From the NCBI RefSeq assembly GCF_007746795.1, contig NZ_CP036343.1, positions 3,151,369 to 3,215,368 on the forward strand: 64,000 bases of DNA, read 5' to 3'. The position numbers and the translations under genes were made by a program. The notes beneath the pieces were generated by a model. That model saw only the letters and a list, made by a program, of their open reading frames with translations. It was not told the DNA's origin and did not search any database. Source of the DNA: Gimesia algae. GTDB lineage: Bacteria > Planctomycetota > Planctomycetia > Planctomycetales > Planctomycetaceae. Each line of letters opens with the position of its first letter. Positions within the stretch are counted from its first letter, which is position 1. Shown one piece after another: positions 19,207-28,290 of this stretch.

Positions 19207-19623
19207 ATGATAGTCAAACGAGTTCAACATAATTCGAGACAGTCAGAACGCCGGGGGTTCCTGAGCATGGAACTCGCGCTGGTGTTACCGATTTTCGGTA
19301 TCGTGCTGTTCGCGTTATTAGAATTCACACTCTTGTTTTATGCACGGGCGGATGTCGTTGAAGCCAGCCGTATCGGCGCTCGACTGGCGTCGCTGCCTGG
19401 CATCACTCAGGAGAATGTAGAACAGGAAGTATTGAAAATTCTGCCACCACAGTTGGGACAAGGCGCTGTCATCCAGACAGAGATGGGAGAGCATCCCGGT
19501 GATGTTGTGATGGTGGCTGTCAGTATTCCGATGAAACTGGCCTCGCCGAATCTACTGTGGCCTATCGGATACGACCTACAGGGACAAAATTTGTATTCAG
19601 AAACAAGGATGATCAAAGAGTGA
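19207..19623 (+). CDS. TadE-like pseudopilin
   Basis: A 138-residue protein. The open frame runs upstream to 19093, but that part overlaps the prepilin peptidase gene, so ATG 19207 is chosen. Near the N terminus it has RRGFLSMELALVLPIFGIVLFALLE split over two short segments: a prepilin-like basic region, a conserved Glu, and one hydrophobic helix, as in TadE/TadF pseudopilins processed by the peptidase encoded just upstream. The rest is a small exported domain. A role as a minor component of the Tad pilus machine follows from family and operon context. Confidence 0.85.
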   Translation: MIVKRVQHNSRQSERRGFLSMELALVLPIFGIVLFALLEFTLLFYARADVVEASRIGARLASLPGITQENVEQEVLKILPPQLGQGAVIQTEMGEHPGDVVMVAVSIPMKLASPNLLWPIGYDLQGQNLYSETRMIKE

Positions 19624-19753
19624 TTCGTTTCGCGAATTGACTCGCACCTTGTTGATTTGGAAATAATCGTAAAGCCCTCCGACGATTCAACAGGAGGGGA
19701 AACTGGAAGCCGGGCATCCGCTCTGCTTCACCAAGTTACGGGAGATTGATCCG

Positions 19754-20854
19754 GTGAAAAGCCTGACCCCTGCAAAAGTAACACTGTTGATGTTTGGCGT
19801 CTTCGGCATACTGATTGCAGCCTATATAGGAAAACGATTACTGGCGGGCAAAGAAGAAGCGCCGCCGGTTGCCACACGCAACATTCCCATGGCGATCAGT
19901 GAACTGGAACCGGGCACCCTGGTAACCGATGAGCATCTGGGTCTGGGGCCAATTGCTATCAAAAACCTGAAACCGGAAATGATGACATCAAACCGTGTTA
20001 TCGTCGGTCGTATCGTCAAGGAACGTATTCCTGCCGCGACCCCGATTTCAACCGGTCAGTTGTATCCGGCTGGTGAAACACCGCCCATCAAGGTGGAGCC
20101 AGGCATGCGGGCCATTTCCGTATCGCTGGAATCTTCAGTCGATCTGGTCGATGGACTGATCAAACCAGGTGAGTACGTCGATGTTCACATGACGCCGACA
20201 GGTATGAATAATGACAAACGTTTGAATGGTGGGATGACGCTCACACTGTTTAACGGTGTCCGCGTGATCGCTATCAATCGCAGCTATACTCAAAACAGCA
20301 GTTCCCAGCGTGGTACGAATGTCACGCTGGAACTGACTCCCGAGCAGGCCAACATCATGATCCTGGCCCGTGACCGCGGTGAAATCACCATGAGTTATAC
20401 GCCGGAAGGAAAAGGGGATGGTGGCGTTGCCGTCAGCAACGCTGAAAAAGCGACCTTGTTTGAAATTCTCGGATTGAAGACTCCGGAAAAGCCAAAAGAA
20501 GAAGAACCTCCTAAGCCCTTTGTCGTGGAAGGTTATTATGGTTCCACACGCAGTGTCAATAAATTTGATCGAAACGGGTTACGTATCGGCGACTATGACA
20601 GTTACCGTCGCGGTGGAAATGGTGCATTCAACTCGGGTGGATACCTGAATCCTCAGTGGGGAAATGGTGGTGTTGACAGCGACAGTGGTTCTATCAGTGC
20701 CCCCGCTGGTCCTCCCAATTCAAACTCTGACTCCAATGGACCGACGGCTCAAAGTAATCCGAACCCAGGCGTTCCCCAAGGCGGTCCGGGCAGACAACCT
20801 GGTCCTTACGCCCGCTCGTTTTCGTTTCCTCAAAACCAGACTGCGGGACGTTAG
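19754..20854 (+). CDS. cpaB: Flp pilus assembly protein CpaB (RcpC)
   Basis: A 366-residue protein with a GTG start preceded by GGGAGA at about 10 bases. One N-terminal membrane helix is followed by a SAF domain (PMAISELEPGTLVTDEHL ... GRIVKERIPAATPI) and the RcpC/CpaB domain (GMRAISVSLE, LIKPGEYVDV, TLELTPEQANIMILARDRGEI). CpaB acts in the periplasm with the outer-membrane secretin of the Tad system. The C-terminal ~110 residues are low-complexity, rich in Gly, Asn, Pro and Ser, longer than in most relatives. No secretin gene follows, although cpaC is usually next. Confidence 0.93.
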   Translation: MKSLTPAKVTLLMFGVFGILIAAYIGKRLLAGKEEAPPVATRNIPMAISELEPGTLVTDEHLGLGPIAIKNLKPEMMTSNRVIVGRIVKERIPAATPISTGQLYPAGETPPIKVEPGMRAISVSLESSVDLVDGLIKPGEYVDVHMTPTGMNNDKRLNGGMTLTLFNGVRVIAINRSYTQNSSSQRGTNVTLELTPEQANIMILARDRGEITMSYTPEGKGDGGVAVSNAEKATLFEILGLKTPEKPKEEEPPKPFVVEGYYGSTRSVNKFDRNGLRIGDYDSYRRGGNGAFNSGGYLNPQWGNGGVDSDSGSISAPAGPPNSNSDSNGPTAQSNPNPGVPQGGPGRQPGPYARSFSFPQNQTAGR

Positions 20855-20914
20855 GAATCACGAATTTAATCTCCAGCGAGTTCTTTTTGATATTGATCAC
20901 TGAAGTTCAGACTT

Positions 20915-22174
20915 ATGAAACGTGTCCAGCAAATCCAGTTCACAAGATCGCAAGCGAACGCACGCCGAGGGGTGATCACCCCTCTGGCAGCGATTGTGCT
21001 GCTTGTCGTGATGACGGGCATTGCGCTGATTGTGAATCGACTGTGGCTGGATGCTGCGTCGCTGGAAGTTACCACCTGCGTGGAGACGGCGGCTTTGGCA
21101 GCGGGACATGAGCTGGTTTCTGATGAGCTCCTGAAAGAAAAACCAGACTTCAATGTGCTGATGGAACGGGCAGAAAGTACCGCCAATCAGGCTCTGAAAC
21201 TGAATACGGTTGCCGGTCACCGAATTGGAATCAATCTCACCAAAGGAGATAACTTACTGTTTGGGAAGTTAGTTCCTAATGAAGAGACGGGATTGAGAAA
21301 GTTTCTGGAGACGGATCATGAGCCGGAGAGCATTCAGATTAAAACTCATAATTCCAGCCGACTCGCCAATCCGGTTGCGGATTTCATGGCGGACCTGACT
21401 CGCACTAATCTGGGTAGGACCGGCGCGCAAATTGAAGCGACTCTGGACAATCATGTAATAGGAGTTCGTCCCTTTGAAAATGTCCCGGTGCCCGCTTATC
21501 CCCTGGCGATTTTGAAGAACGATCCGACAGGAAAGCATACAGAAACCTGGGAACTCCAGATCAACCAGAAGCGAGGTAAAGATAAATATCGTTTCGACCC
21601 TGAGACGAAAACAGTCAGTCGTGGTTCGGATGGTATCCCGGAAATCATTCTTACCGGAAAACCGCGGCGAGGCGAAATCACGGATGCCAATCTGCAGCTC
21701 CTGGATTTTGGTTCTGATTTAAAGTCAGAGCCGATAGTTCGCCAGATCCTTTCAGGACTCACCAGAAACGATTTAAAACACTTTCACGGAGAACTGCTGT
21801 TTAACGGAACTCCTCTTCCCGTACATTGCAGTCCTGACATTGAATATGCAGAACAGGATGCGTTCCAGGACATGGTCGGACAGTGTCGTATCTGTTTTTT
21901 ATATGAACAGGTCACCGCTTCCAGCCAGAAATATGACGGAACTGCAGACTGCACGAATCTGGTCGCAGGGCGAATCATGGCGGTCCAGCGAGCTGATAAC
22001 CAGACAACTGAAATTATACTGCAACCTGCAGTGATCACAACACGTACCGTGATTCTGGCTAAGCCGGAAACAGATCCACCTGCTGACCAATCTAAATCAG
22101 ATCCGAAACAGACAGCAGACACCGCAAAACCAGTATCCAATAAATACATTTACAAGCTTTATCTGACCCGTTAA
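20915..22174 (+). CDS. TadG/TadE-like exported pseudopilin-type protein
   Basis: A 419-residue protein with a basic N terminus and RRGVITPLAAIVLLVVMTG, the short basic-then-hydrophobic anchor typical of TadE/TadG proteins; TAALAAGHEL after the helix is also typical. The remaining ~350 residues form an exported domain without a recognisable family, ending in an Asp/Pro/Lys-rich linker. Position between cpaB and cpaF supports a role in Tad pilus assembly. It lacks the vWA signature found in many TadG proteins, so the call is by N-terminal anchor and context. Confidence 0.7.
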   Translation: MKRVQQIQFTRSQANARRGVITPLAAIVLLVVMTGIALIVNRLWLDAASLEVTTCVETAALAAGHELVSDELLKEKPDFNVLMERAESTANQALKLNTVAGHRIGINLTKGDNLLFGKLVPNEETGLRKFLETDHEPESIQIKTHNSSRLANPVADFMADLTRTNLGRTGAQIEATLDNHVIGVRPFENVPVPAYPLAILKNDPTGKHTETWELQINQKRGKDKYRFDPETKTVSRGSDGIPEIILTGKPRRGEITDANLQLLDFGSDLKSEPIVRQILSGLTRNDLKHFHGELLFNGTPLPVHCSPDIEYAEQDAFQDMVGQCRICFLYEQVTASSQKYDGTADCTNLVAGRIMAVQRADNQTTEIILQPAVITTRTVILAKPETDPPADQSKSDPKQTADTAKPVSNKYIYKLYLTR

Positions 22175-22188
22175 GGGTGGAGAGTTCC

Positions 22189-23550
22189 ATGGTAATACAG
22201 AGCGAAACAAGCGCAGGCAGTCCTAATGCTGATGCCAAAAAAGCCTTCCAGAGGCTGAAGACACAACTGCATCATCAGATGGTGGACGCCATCGATTTTT
22301 CCAAGGCGGGAGATCTGCCTGAAGAAGACCTGCGTATCAAACTGCGTGGTCTGGCAGAGCATCTTTGTATGCAGCAGGATATTGCTCTTGATCAGACGAA
22401 CCGCGATATCATGGTCCGGGAAATCCTTGATGAAATTTATGGATTCGGCCCTCTGGAACCATTGATGAATGATCCGGAGATCAGCGACGTGCTGGTCAAT
22501 GGAGCCGATCGTGTGTTCGTCGAGCGTAATGGTCTGCTGGAAGAAACCGACATCAGTTTTGCTGACGATGAACACTTATTGCAGTTAATCCATCGCCTGG
22601 TCGGGCGCGCCGGTCGTCGTATTGATGAAGTCTCGCCGATGGTTGACGCCAAACTCCCCGATGGTTCCCGTCTGAACGCGGTGATTCCTCCGCTGGCATT
22701 AAAAGGCCCTACACTTTCCATTCGTCGTTTCCGAACTCAGGCATTGTTATTTGACGACATGGTCAAAAAAAGATCATTGGCGCCTGATATGGCCCGCTTC
22801 CTTGAGATGGCCGTGCATGGTCGCCTCAATATTCTGATCAGTGGTGGTACCGGTGCCGGTAAAACCACGCTGCTGAATAACCTGAGTCGTTACATTTCAG
22901 GGAAAGAACGAATTGTGACCATTGAACAGACAGCGGAACTGCAACTCCAGCAGCCGGATGTCGTGTCACTGGAAGCACGTCCCTCCAATATTGAAGGGCA
23001 GGGAGAAATCAACCAGCGTGACCTGTTAAAGAACAGTCTGCGAATGCGTCCTGACCGGGTAATCGTCGGGGAATCGCGAGGCGGTGAGGTGCTGGAAATG
23101 CTGCAGGCGATGAATACTGGTCACGATGGTTCGATGAGTACGGTTCACGCCAACGACACCCGTGACGCTCTGGACCGGCTGGAACTGATGATTGCATTGT
23201 CCGGTGCAGAACTGCCTAATGCGATTGCCCGCCGATACATTGCCTCTGCAGTTCACCTGCTGGTACACATCAGCCGTCTCCCCAATGGTGAGCGAAAAGT
23301 GATGCGTATCTCGGAACTGATCGGCTTTCAGAACGGCGAATATATGGTCGAAGACCTGTTTGTCTTTCGAATCACCAGTGTGGAGAAAAATGGTCAGGTC
23401 AATGGTGCCTTCTATGCAACTGGACATCATCCTGTTGCGATGAACTGGTTAACGCAGACCAACTTCGATGACTGCGAAGATCTGTTCCACGCCCGTGAGC
23501 TGAAACTTTCTGATAATCCATCAGAACAACAGGATGAACAGGAGCAATAA
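22189..23550 (+). CDS. cpaF: Tad secretion ATPase CpaF (TadA)
   Basis: Type II/IV secretion ATPase that powers Tad pilus assembly at the cytoplasmic face. It has the N-terminal all-alpha region, then DVLVNGADRVFVERNG, the Walker A GGTGAGKTT, an Asp-box-like region with TIEQTAELQ, the Walker B region RMRPDRVIVGE and the His box MSTVHAND. ATG 22189 is chosen because GGAG lies 6 bases upstream; GTG 22177 is an in-frame alternative. About 453 residues, the usual family length. It follows the TadG-like gene by 14 bases and precedes tadB by 2 bases, so translation is tightly linked. Confidence 0.96.
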   Translation: MVIQSETSAGSPNADAKKAFQRLKTQLHHQMVDAIDFSKAGDLPEEDLRIKLRGLAEHLCMQQDIALDQTNRDIMVREILDEIYGFGPLEPLMNDPEISDVLVNGADRVFVERNGLLEETDISFADDEHLLQLIHRLVGRAGRRIDEVSPMVDAKLPDGSRLNAVIPPLALKGPTLSIRRFRTQALLFDDMVKKRSLAPDMARFLEMAVHGRLNILISGGTGAGKTTLLNNLSRYISGKERIVTIEQTAELQLQQPDVVSLEARPSNIEGQGEINQRDLLKNSLRMRPDRVIVGESRGGEVLEMLQAMNTGHDGSMSTVHANDTRDALDRLELMIALSGAELPNAIARRYIASAVHLLVHISRLPNGERKVMRISELIGFQNGEYMVEDLFVFRITSVEKNGQVNGAFYATGHHPVAMNWLTQTNFDDCEDLFHARELKLSDNPSEQQDEQEQ

Positions 23551-23552
23551 GC

Positions 23553-24410
23553 ATGGCCACTGACGCCGCTATTAAAACGAATAAAGTGGAAGATTTTTCG
23601 GGGATCCTCCGTAATCAAGACCGGTACGCAGTCAGCGATTCAAAACAGCTTGGGAACCGCTTGAATGGCGGTTTTGATGAATTGATCACCCACTCTGGTG
23701 TGGATGCCAATCCCGGGGCGATCCTGTTTCTCTGCCTGATGAGCGGCTTCCTGGTTGGTGGCTTGCTATTCATTATACAGGAAAACTTTCTTTCCACCTC
23801 AATTTCCTTCATGGTAGGTGGAATGGCTCCGATCGCATACCTGATATTCAGCAGATCAAGCCGTCAGAAAAAGATCAATGATCAGCTGTCCGATATGATT
23901 GACGAACTCGCACGAGCTGCTAAAACGGGTCGCAGTCTGACACACTGCTTTATCAGTGTTGCTGAGAAAACACCTGCGCCACTGGGCGATGAACTCAAGG
24001 AAGCATCACGTCGTTTGCAGATGGGTGTTTCCATGAAAGCCGCTTTGGATGGGTTATATGAGCGAACGGGAGTTGCCAGTCTGAACATTCTTTCCATGGC
24101 ATTGATTGTCCATCAGGAAACCGGGGGGGACCTGGTGAAAGTTCTGGAACGCCTGGCACGAACAATTCGCGACCGTGTATTGTTCCTGGGACGTCTGCGT
24201 ACTGCGACGGCCGGTAGCCGTGCCACTGCGGTGCTGATGATTTTGCTGCCGCCACTGATATTAGCGTTCTTCATTTTACGAGATCCGACGTACCTCACCA
24301 CATTGATGGCCTCTTCCTGGGGGCGTGGCGCAACCTTTGCCGCTATCGCGCTGCAGGTGATTGGCTCTCTGTGGGTCTTGAGAGTATTGAAAACCAGTCA
24401 ACGAAGCTGA
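23553..24410 (+). CDS. tadB: Type II secretion system F family protein, TadB-like
   Basis: A 285-residue inner-membrane platform protein. Two hydrophobic segments near residues 55-100, a cytoplasmic T2SSF domain (LSDMIDELARAAKTGRSLTHCF ... VHQETGGDLVKVLERLA split across ~100-215) and C-terminal membrane helices match TadB. With TadC it forms the inner-membrane base on which CpaF acts. It starts 2 bases after the cpaF stop. Confidence 0.93.
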   Translation: MATDAAIKTNKVEDFSGILRNQDRYAVSDSKQLGNRLNGGFDELITHSGVDANPGAILFLCLMSGFLVGGLLFIIQENFLSTSISFMVGGMAPIAYLIFSRSSRQKKINDQLSDMIDELARAAKTGRSLTHCFISVAEKTPAPLGDELKEASRRLQMGVSMKAALDGLYERTGVASLNILSMALIVHQETGGDLVKVLERLARTIRDRVLFLGRLRTATAGSRATAVLMILLPPLILAFFILRDPTYLTTLMASSWGRGATFAAIALQVIGSLWVLRVLKTSQRS

Positions 24411-24458
24411 TAAAAAAGATTTTATTAAAACCTGCCAGAAACTGGCGAGGGTAATCCC

Positions 24459-25571
24459 ATGTTTACACCAACAATTACAATTTCCATCTTTTACACCATC
24501 TGCGGTCTGATCGTTTTATGGATGCTGTTTCGCATCATCCGTAAACGGAAACCACAGAATACAGAGCCCAAGCACGCGCAGCAGAAAGCAGAGGTTCAAC
24601 CAGAGCGCGCATCACTGGCTCCCTCTGCCACGTCTAGCAGCGCTGCTGCAGCGACCTGGGAACATCAGCAGCTGTTTTCCGCAATCAATACAAATCAGCA
24701 GCCCGCTTCCACACTGCCTCCCGTCGAAGCAGGTGATGTGCCATCCATGGGCGGTGATGATTATGTCTTCGGTTCTGCGACCCCTGCTCTGGCAGAGATG
24801 ATGCCCGAGTCGGAAGGACGCCGTGCTCAGACGAAAAAAGAATTGCAGGCAGCGGGTTACTATCAGCCGCATGCGTTACACAACTTCTCTGCAATCCGAT
24901 TCCTTTCGATTGCCGGGACATTGCTGTTTTTCGGTGTTGTGTTACTGATTATGCCAGAGCGTTTTGAAATCCCGATTCTGGCAGCCATGCTCATCGTGCC
25001 GATCCTGGTCTGGGCGGTTCCATTCCTGATTGTCACTGGTAAAGCATCTGACCGTAGAAGTGAAATCGAACAGGGAATTCCCGACATGCTGGACATGTTA
25101 AACATGTGTGTGTCGCAAGGAATGACCGTTCCACACGCCTTAAAGAAAATTATCCGCGAGCTGGCCAAGGTCTATCCGGCGCTGGCTCATGAACTGAAAA
25201 TTGTGATCGAACAATCCTCAATTGGAACGTTCTCGCAGGCACTATCCAACTTCAGTAGACGTATCGACGTACCGGAAGTGCATTCGTTCGCCGCTCTGCT
25301 GATTCAGACCGATCAGATGGGTACGAATGTAACATCGGCCCTGCAGGAATACAGTGATAACATGCGAGAAAGTCTGTCACAGCGGGCAGACGAAAAAGCC
25401 AACAAAGCGACATTTAAACTGCTGTTCCCCACCGTATTCTGCCTGATGCCGGCGATTTACATCTTTCTGCTCGGCCCCGCGATTGTGGAACTTTCCGACT
25501 TCTTCCAATCCGGAGGTCGCGACAGCCTGAACACAACCACCGATATGTTCCAGCAGGTTGGTGGACCGTAA
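24459..25571 (+). CDS. tadC: Type II secretion system F family protein, TadC-like
   Basis: A 370-residue inner-membrane protein, last gene of the Tad operon. It has an N-terminal membrane helix, then a ~90-residue Ala/Gln/Pro/Ser-rich linker, two helices near 145-195, the T2SSF domain (IEQGIPDMLDMLNMC, MGTNVTSALQEYSDNMR) and a C-terminal helix ending in ELSDFF. The extra N-terminal helix and linker are longer than in typical TadC. A strong intrinsic terminator follows at 25598. Confidence 0.92.
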   Translation: MFTPTITISIFYTICGLIVLWMLFRIIRKRKPQNTEPKHAQQKAEVQPERASLAPSATSSSAAAATWEHQQLFSAINTNQQPASTLPPVEAGDVPSMGGDDYVFGSATPALAEMMPESEGRRAQTKKELQAAGYYQPHALHNFSAIRFLSIAGTLLFFGVVLLIMPERFEIPILAAMLIVPILVWAVPFLIVTGKASDRRSEIEQGIPDMLDMLNMCVSQGMTVPHALKKIIRELAKVYPALAHELKIVIEQSSIGTFSQALSNFSRRIDVPEVHSFAALLIQTDQMGTNVTSALQEYSDNMRESLSQRADEKANKATFKLLFPTVFCLMPAIYIFLLGPAIVELSDFFQSGGRDSLNTTTDMFQQVGGP

Positions 25572-25597
25572 TCTCTGTCGAACAGACTGTTAATTTA

Positions 25598-25637
25598 AAA
25601 ACATCCTGACAGCAAATGTTGTCAGGATGTTTTTTTT
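25598..25637 (+). terminator. Rho-independent terminator of the Tad operon
   Basis: Perfect 12-bp stem: AACATCCTGACA at 25600-25611 pairs with TGTCAGGATGTT at 25620-25631, with an 8-base loop, followed by a run of T. It lies 29 bases after the tadC stop. A-run before the stem means it could also stop transcription from the minus-strand gene that ends at 25667. Confidence 0.93.
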
Positions 25638-25666
25638 ATCTCTGGTTTGACTGAATGCAGTTCTGG

Positions 25667-26980
25667 TCAGACTTGAGGCAATTCCCAGTCCTGCCGATAT
25701 TCGCGACCGAGAAGTGCGTTGGCCGATTCATTTCCGATGATTTGATTCAGGCGTGTATCAAAATGAATTTCCTGTCCGGCCCGGAACGCCACATTTCCCA
25801 GATGACAGAGTGCACTGGAGACATGACCGATCTCAATATCCGAAGTCGGCGTTTTACGAGATTTAATACAATCGATGAAGTTTCGATGGTGGGTTGTTGC
25901 CTGGTCACTGGTCCCGGACGTCGCAGCATCTTTCTGATCATAAACTTTCCAGCCACCCCGATCGACGACCAGCGTGCCCTTATCCCCATAAAATGCAGCG
26001 GCCGCATTCCGTCCTTCCATGCCATGTGTGCTCCAGAGACGATGTTCCCAGACAATCGTTTTGTCAGAATAACTATACTGGACCACCTGGGTGTCAGGGG
26101 TTTCCTGATCATCGTTGAAGAAATATTTTCCACCTGACGCGGAAATCCGCTCTGGTAACTCCACGCCCAGTCCCCAGCGGGCAATGTCCAGCATGTGGAC
26201 GCCCCAGTTCCCCATTTCACCGGTCCCATAATCCCAGAACCAGTGCCAGTTATAGTGAAAGCGATTAGGGTTGAAGGGACGGCTTGCGGCGGGTCCCAGC
26301 CAGAGATCATAATTCACGCCGGCAGGAACAGTGGTATTTTTCTTTTTGCCGATCGGTTTGCGGCGGTGAATAATCCAGGCTTTGGCCAGCTTGACCTCAC
26401 CCAGTTTCCCGCTCTGAACAAAATCAACCGCGGACTGAAAATGGGAACCGCTGCGTTGATGGATTCCGGATTGAACCACGCGCTGATATTTTCTGGCCGC
26501 TTCGATCATCTTCAAACCTTCGTTGAGATTATGCGAAACCGGTTTTTCGACGTAGACATCTTTCCCCGCCTGGCAAGCCATGATTGCCATTAAAGCGTGC
26601 CAGTGATCGGGCGTGGCGATGACCACGCCATCAATCTCCGGATCATCCAGGACTCTGCGGAAATCGGTGACAAACTCAGGAGCGACTGCCTGCCCTTTTT
26701 CGATCGACTTGATTGCCGCTGGTGCGACGGATTCATCTACATCGCAGATGGTCTTGATGCGTACATCAGGGAACGCGGCCATGCTGGAAGTCAGGAATTT
26801 CCCCTGCCCGCGCACGCCGATCCCCGCCAGTACAACCCGCTCACTGGGCGAAGATTCTGCGCGCGTAAGATTACTGGCCAGGCCAACCACCCCGGCTGCC
26901 ATCCCCGCTGCATTGCGTGCACTACGATCCAGAAACTGTCTGCGATTGACGTCCCGTTTCAGAAATTCTTCTACATCCAC
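25667..26980 (-). CDS. Gfo/Idh/MocA family oxidoreductase with Tat signal
   Basis: NAD(P)-dependent sugar-type dehydrogenase. The N terminus has a Tat motif (RRQFLDRSARNAAG) and hydrophobic region, so it is predicted to be exported folded. The Rossmann part reads VVLAGIGVRGQGKFL, with the conserved EKPVSHNLNEG segment near residue 155 and the substrate domain with DLWLGPA and WDYGTGEMGNWGVHMLD. I choose GTG 26980 because AGAGG lies 7 bases upstream; the frame is open to TTG 27037, which has no ribosome-binding site. Planctomycetes carry many such paralogues; substrate unknown. Confidence 0.93.
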   Translation of the reverse strand: MDVEEFLKRDVNRRQFLDRSARNAAGMAAGVVGLASNLTRAESSPSERVVLAGIGVRGQGKFLTSSMAAFPDVRIKTICDVDESVAPAAIKSIEKGQAVAPEFVTDFRRVLDDPEIDGVVIATPDHWHALMAIMACQAGKDVYVEKPVSHNLNEGLKMIEAARKYQRVVQSGIHQRSGSHFQSAVDFVQSGKLGEVKLAKAWIIHRRKPIGKKKNTTVPAGVNYDLWLGPAASRPFNPNRFHYNWHWFWDYGTGEMGNWGVHMLDIARWGLGVELPERISASGGKYFFNDDQETPDTQVVQYSYSDKTIVWEHRLWSTHGMEGRNAAAAFYGDKGTLVVDRGGWKVYDQKDAATSGTSDQATTHHRNFIDCIKSRKTPTSDIEIGHVSSALCHLGNVAFRAGQEIHFDTRLNQIIGNESANALLGREYRQDWELPQV

Positions 26981-27266
26981 TTCAAAACCTCTTACGTTAA
27001 CTCCCGGTGAAACAGGAACTTTTGAATTTGTTCCCAATCATGGATTTATTCTGAGCGCCTCAGAGTCTATTATAACAGATAACAGTATCGAATATATCCT
27101 GTCATTCTACATACATTACGCATTTCTGTCACATTTAATGAACTCCAATCTACAAAGAGAGTCGAGTCGTCAGTCGTTTCCAGAGGAATTACCGTTCTCC
27201 TCAACCAGGAATGAATTCAAGACGATTTCAATAGTCGTTACGTCAGTCCAATAAAGAACTTGCAGC

Positions 27267-27920
27267 ATGCCGATTAAATTTCGATGCCAACATTGTGATC
27301 AGTTGATGGGAATCTCGCACTCCAAAGCGGGAGAGGTGGTTGATTGTCCTACCTGTGGATTATCCGTGCGCGTGCCTGGCCTGGATGGCGAAATAGCACC
27401 AATTCCGAAACCTCAACTCGACCTGAAAGATGCAGAGCTGGCCAATGCCCTGGACGAACTGGCAGCGATTGGCGCCAATGTCACTCTTGATAAACAGAAA
27501 ATTTCTGAGCAAATTCACGAATCCCTGTCTTCTGCAGCCCCTCCCCAAAATTCGGAGCGAACTTCGATTCCTGAAGAGGCGTTCAAAGCGATTCCGGTCA
27601 AATCACTACATACCTCGGAACCGCCACAGCAACTGGAACCAGCTCATGTTTCGGATGCTCCGGAAAGACAGGCCGTGCCCATCAGTCAATTACAGACTGA
27701 ACCTGCGAATCAGACCGAAGTCAACCATGCTGAGGAACTCTCGACTCTGGCGGGCCTCGCTCAGAAACGAGCCGCAGACATGCTGGCAGAAAAAAAGAAG
27801 AACAAGCTGAAACGCGCGGCCCGGTTTGAGTTACAGACCCTCACCTGGGTGATTATTCTGATCACTTTCGGGGCGTTGACGTTTTCAATCGGTTTACTAC
27901 TCGGACGCAATGTCCTGTGA
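27267..27920 (+). CDS. Zinc-ribbon membrane protein of unknown function
   Basis: A 217-residue protein. Residues 7-30 hold two CxxC pairs (CQHC and CPTC), a small zinc ribbon like those at the start of many planctomycete proteins. A ~140-residue Gln/Glu/Ser-rich linker follows, with a single membrane helix at ~190-213 and a very short tail (GRNVL). It would be anchored by the C terminus with the ribbon in the cytoplasm. It is transcribed away from the oxidoreductase gene; arsC converges on it from the other side. No function can be assigned. Confidence 0.75.
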   Translation: MPIKFRCQHCDQLMGISHSKAGEVVDCPTCGLSVRVPGLDGEIAPIPKPQLDLKDAELANALDELAAIGANVTLDKQKISEQIHESLSSAAPPQNSERTSIPEEAFKAIPVKSLHTSEPPQQLEPAHVSDAPERQAVPISQLQTEPANQTEVNHAEELSTLAGLAQKRAADMLAEKKKNKLKRAARFELQTLTWVIILITFGALTFSIGLLLGRNVL

Positions 27921-27945
27921 AACCAATGACCGCCTTGTCAGCGAG

Positions 27946-28290
27946 TTACAGCAGAGAGTTCACATTCTCCGGAGGACGCCCGAGCACGGCCTGCTTACCT
28001 TTCACTACAATCGGGCGTTCAATCAATTTGGGATGCGCGATCATCAGCTCAATCGCTTCGTCTCGTGACAGTTTTTTCTCTGCCAGCTTGAGTTCTCTAT
28101 AGATCTCTTCCCCCTTACGCATTAAATCGCGGGGTTCCATTTTCAGCTTCTGTAACAGGGAATCCAGCTCCGTCGCGGTCGGGGGTGTCTTCAGATATTC
28201 AATCACCTGCGGTTCCTGCCCGGCTTCTTCAATCAAAGCCAATGTCTGTCGGCTCTTACCACAACGGGGATTATGATAAATTGTGATCAT
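27946..28290 (-). CDS. arsC: Arsenate reductase (ArsC/Spx family, glutaredoxin type)
   Basis: A 114-residue thioredoxin-fold protein of the ArsC/YffB family. The catalytic Cys is in HNPRCGKSRQTL (residue 10), and the oxyanion-binding Arg is seen in IERPIVVKGKQAVLGRPPE (Arg92 and Arg105 region). It would reduce arsenate to arsenite using glutathione/glutaredoxin, or act as a general family member without arsenic function; no other ars genes are nearby. It overlaps the 3' end of the sulfatase-like gene by 20 bases and is the last gene of a minus-strand operon. Confidence 0.88.
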   Translation of the reverse strand: MITIYHNPRCGKSRQTLALIEEAGQEPQVIEYLKTPPTATELDSLLQKLKMEPRDLMRKGEEIYRELKLAEKKLSRDEAIELMIAHPKLIERPIVVKGKQAVLGRPPENVNSLL

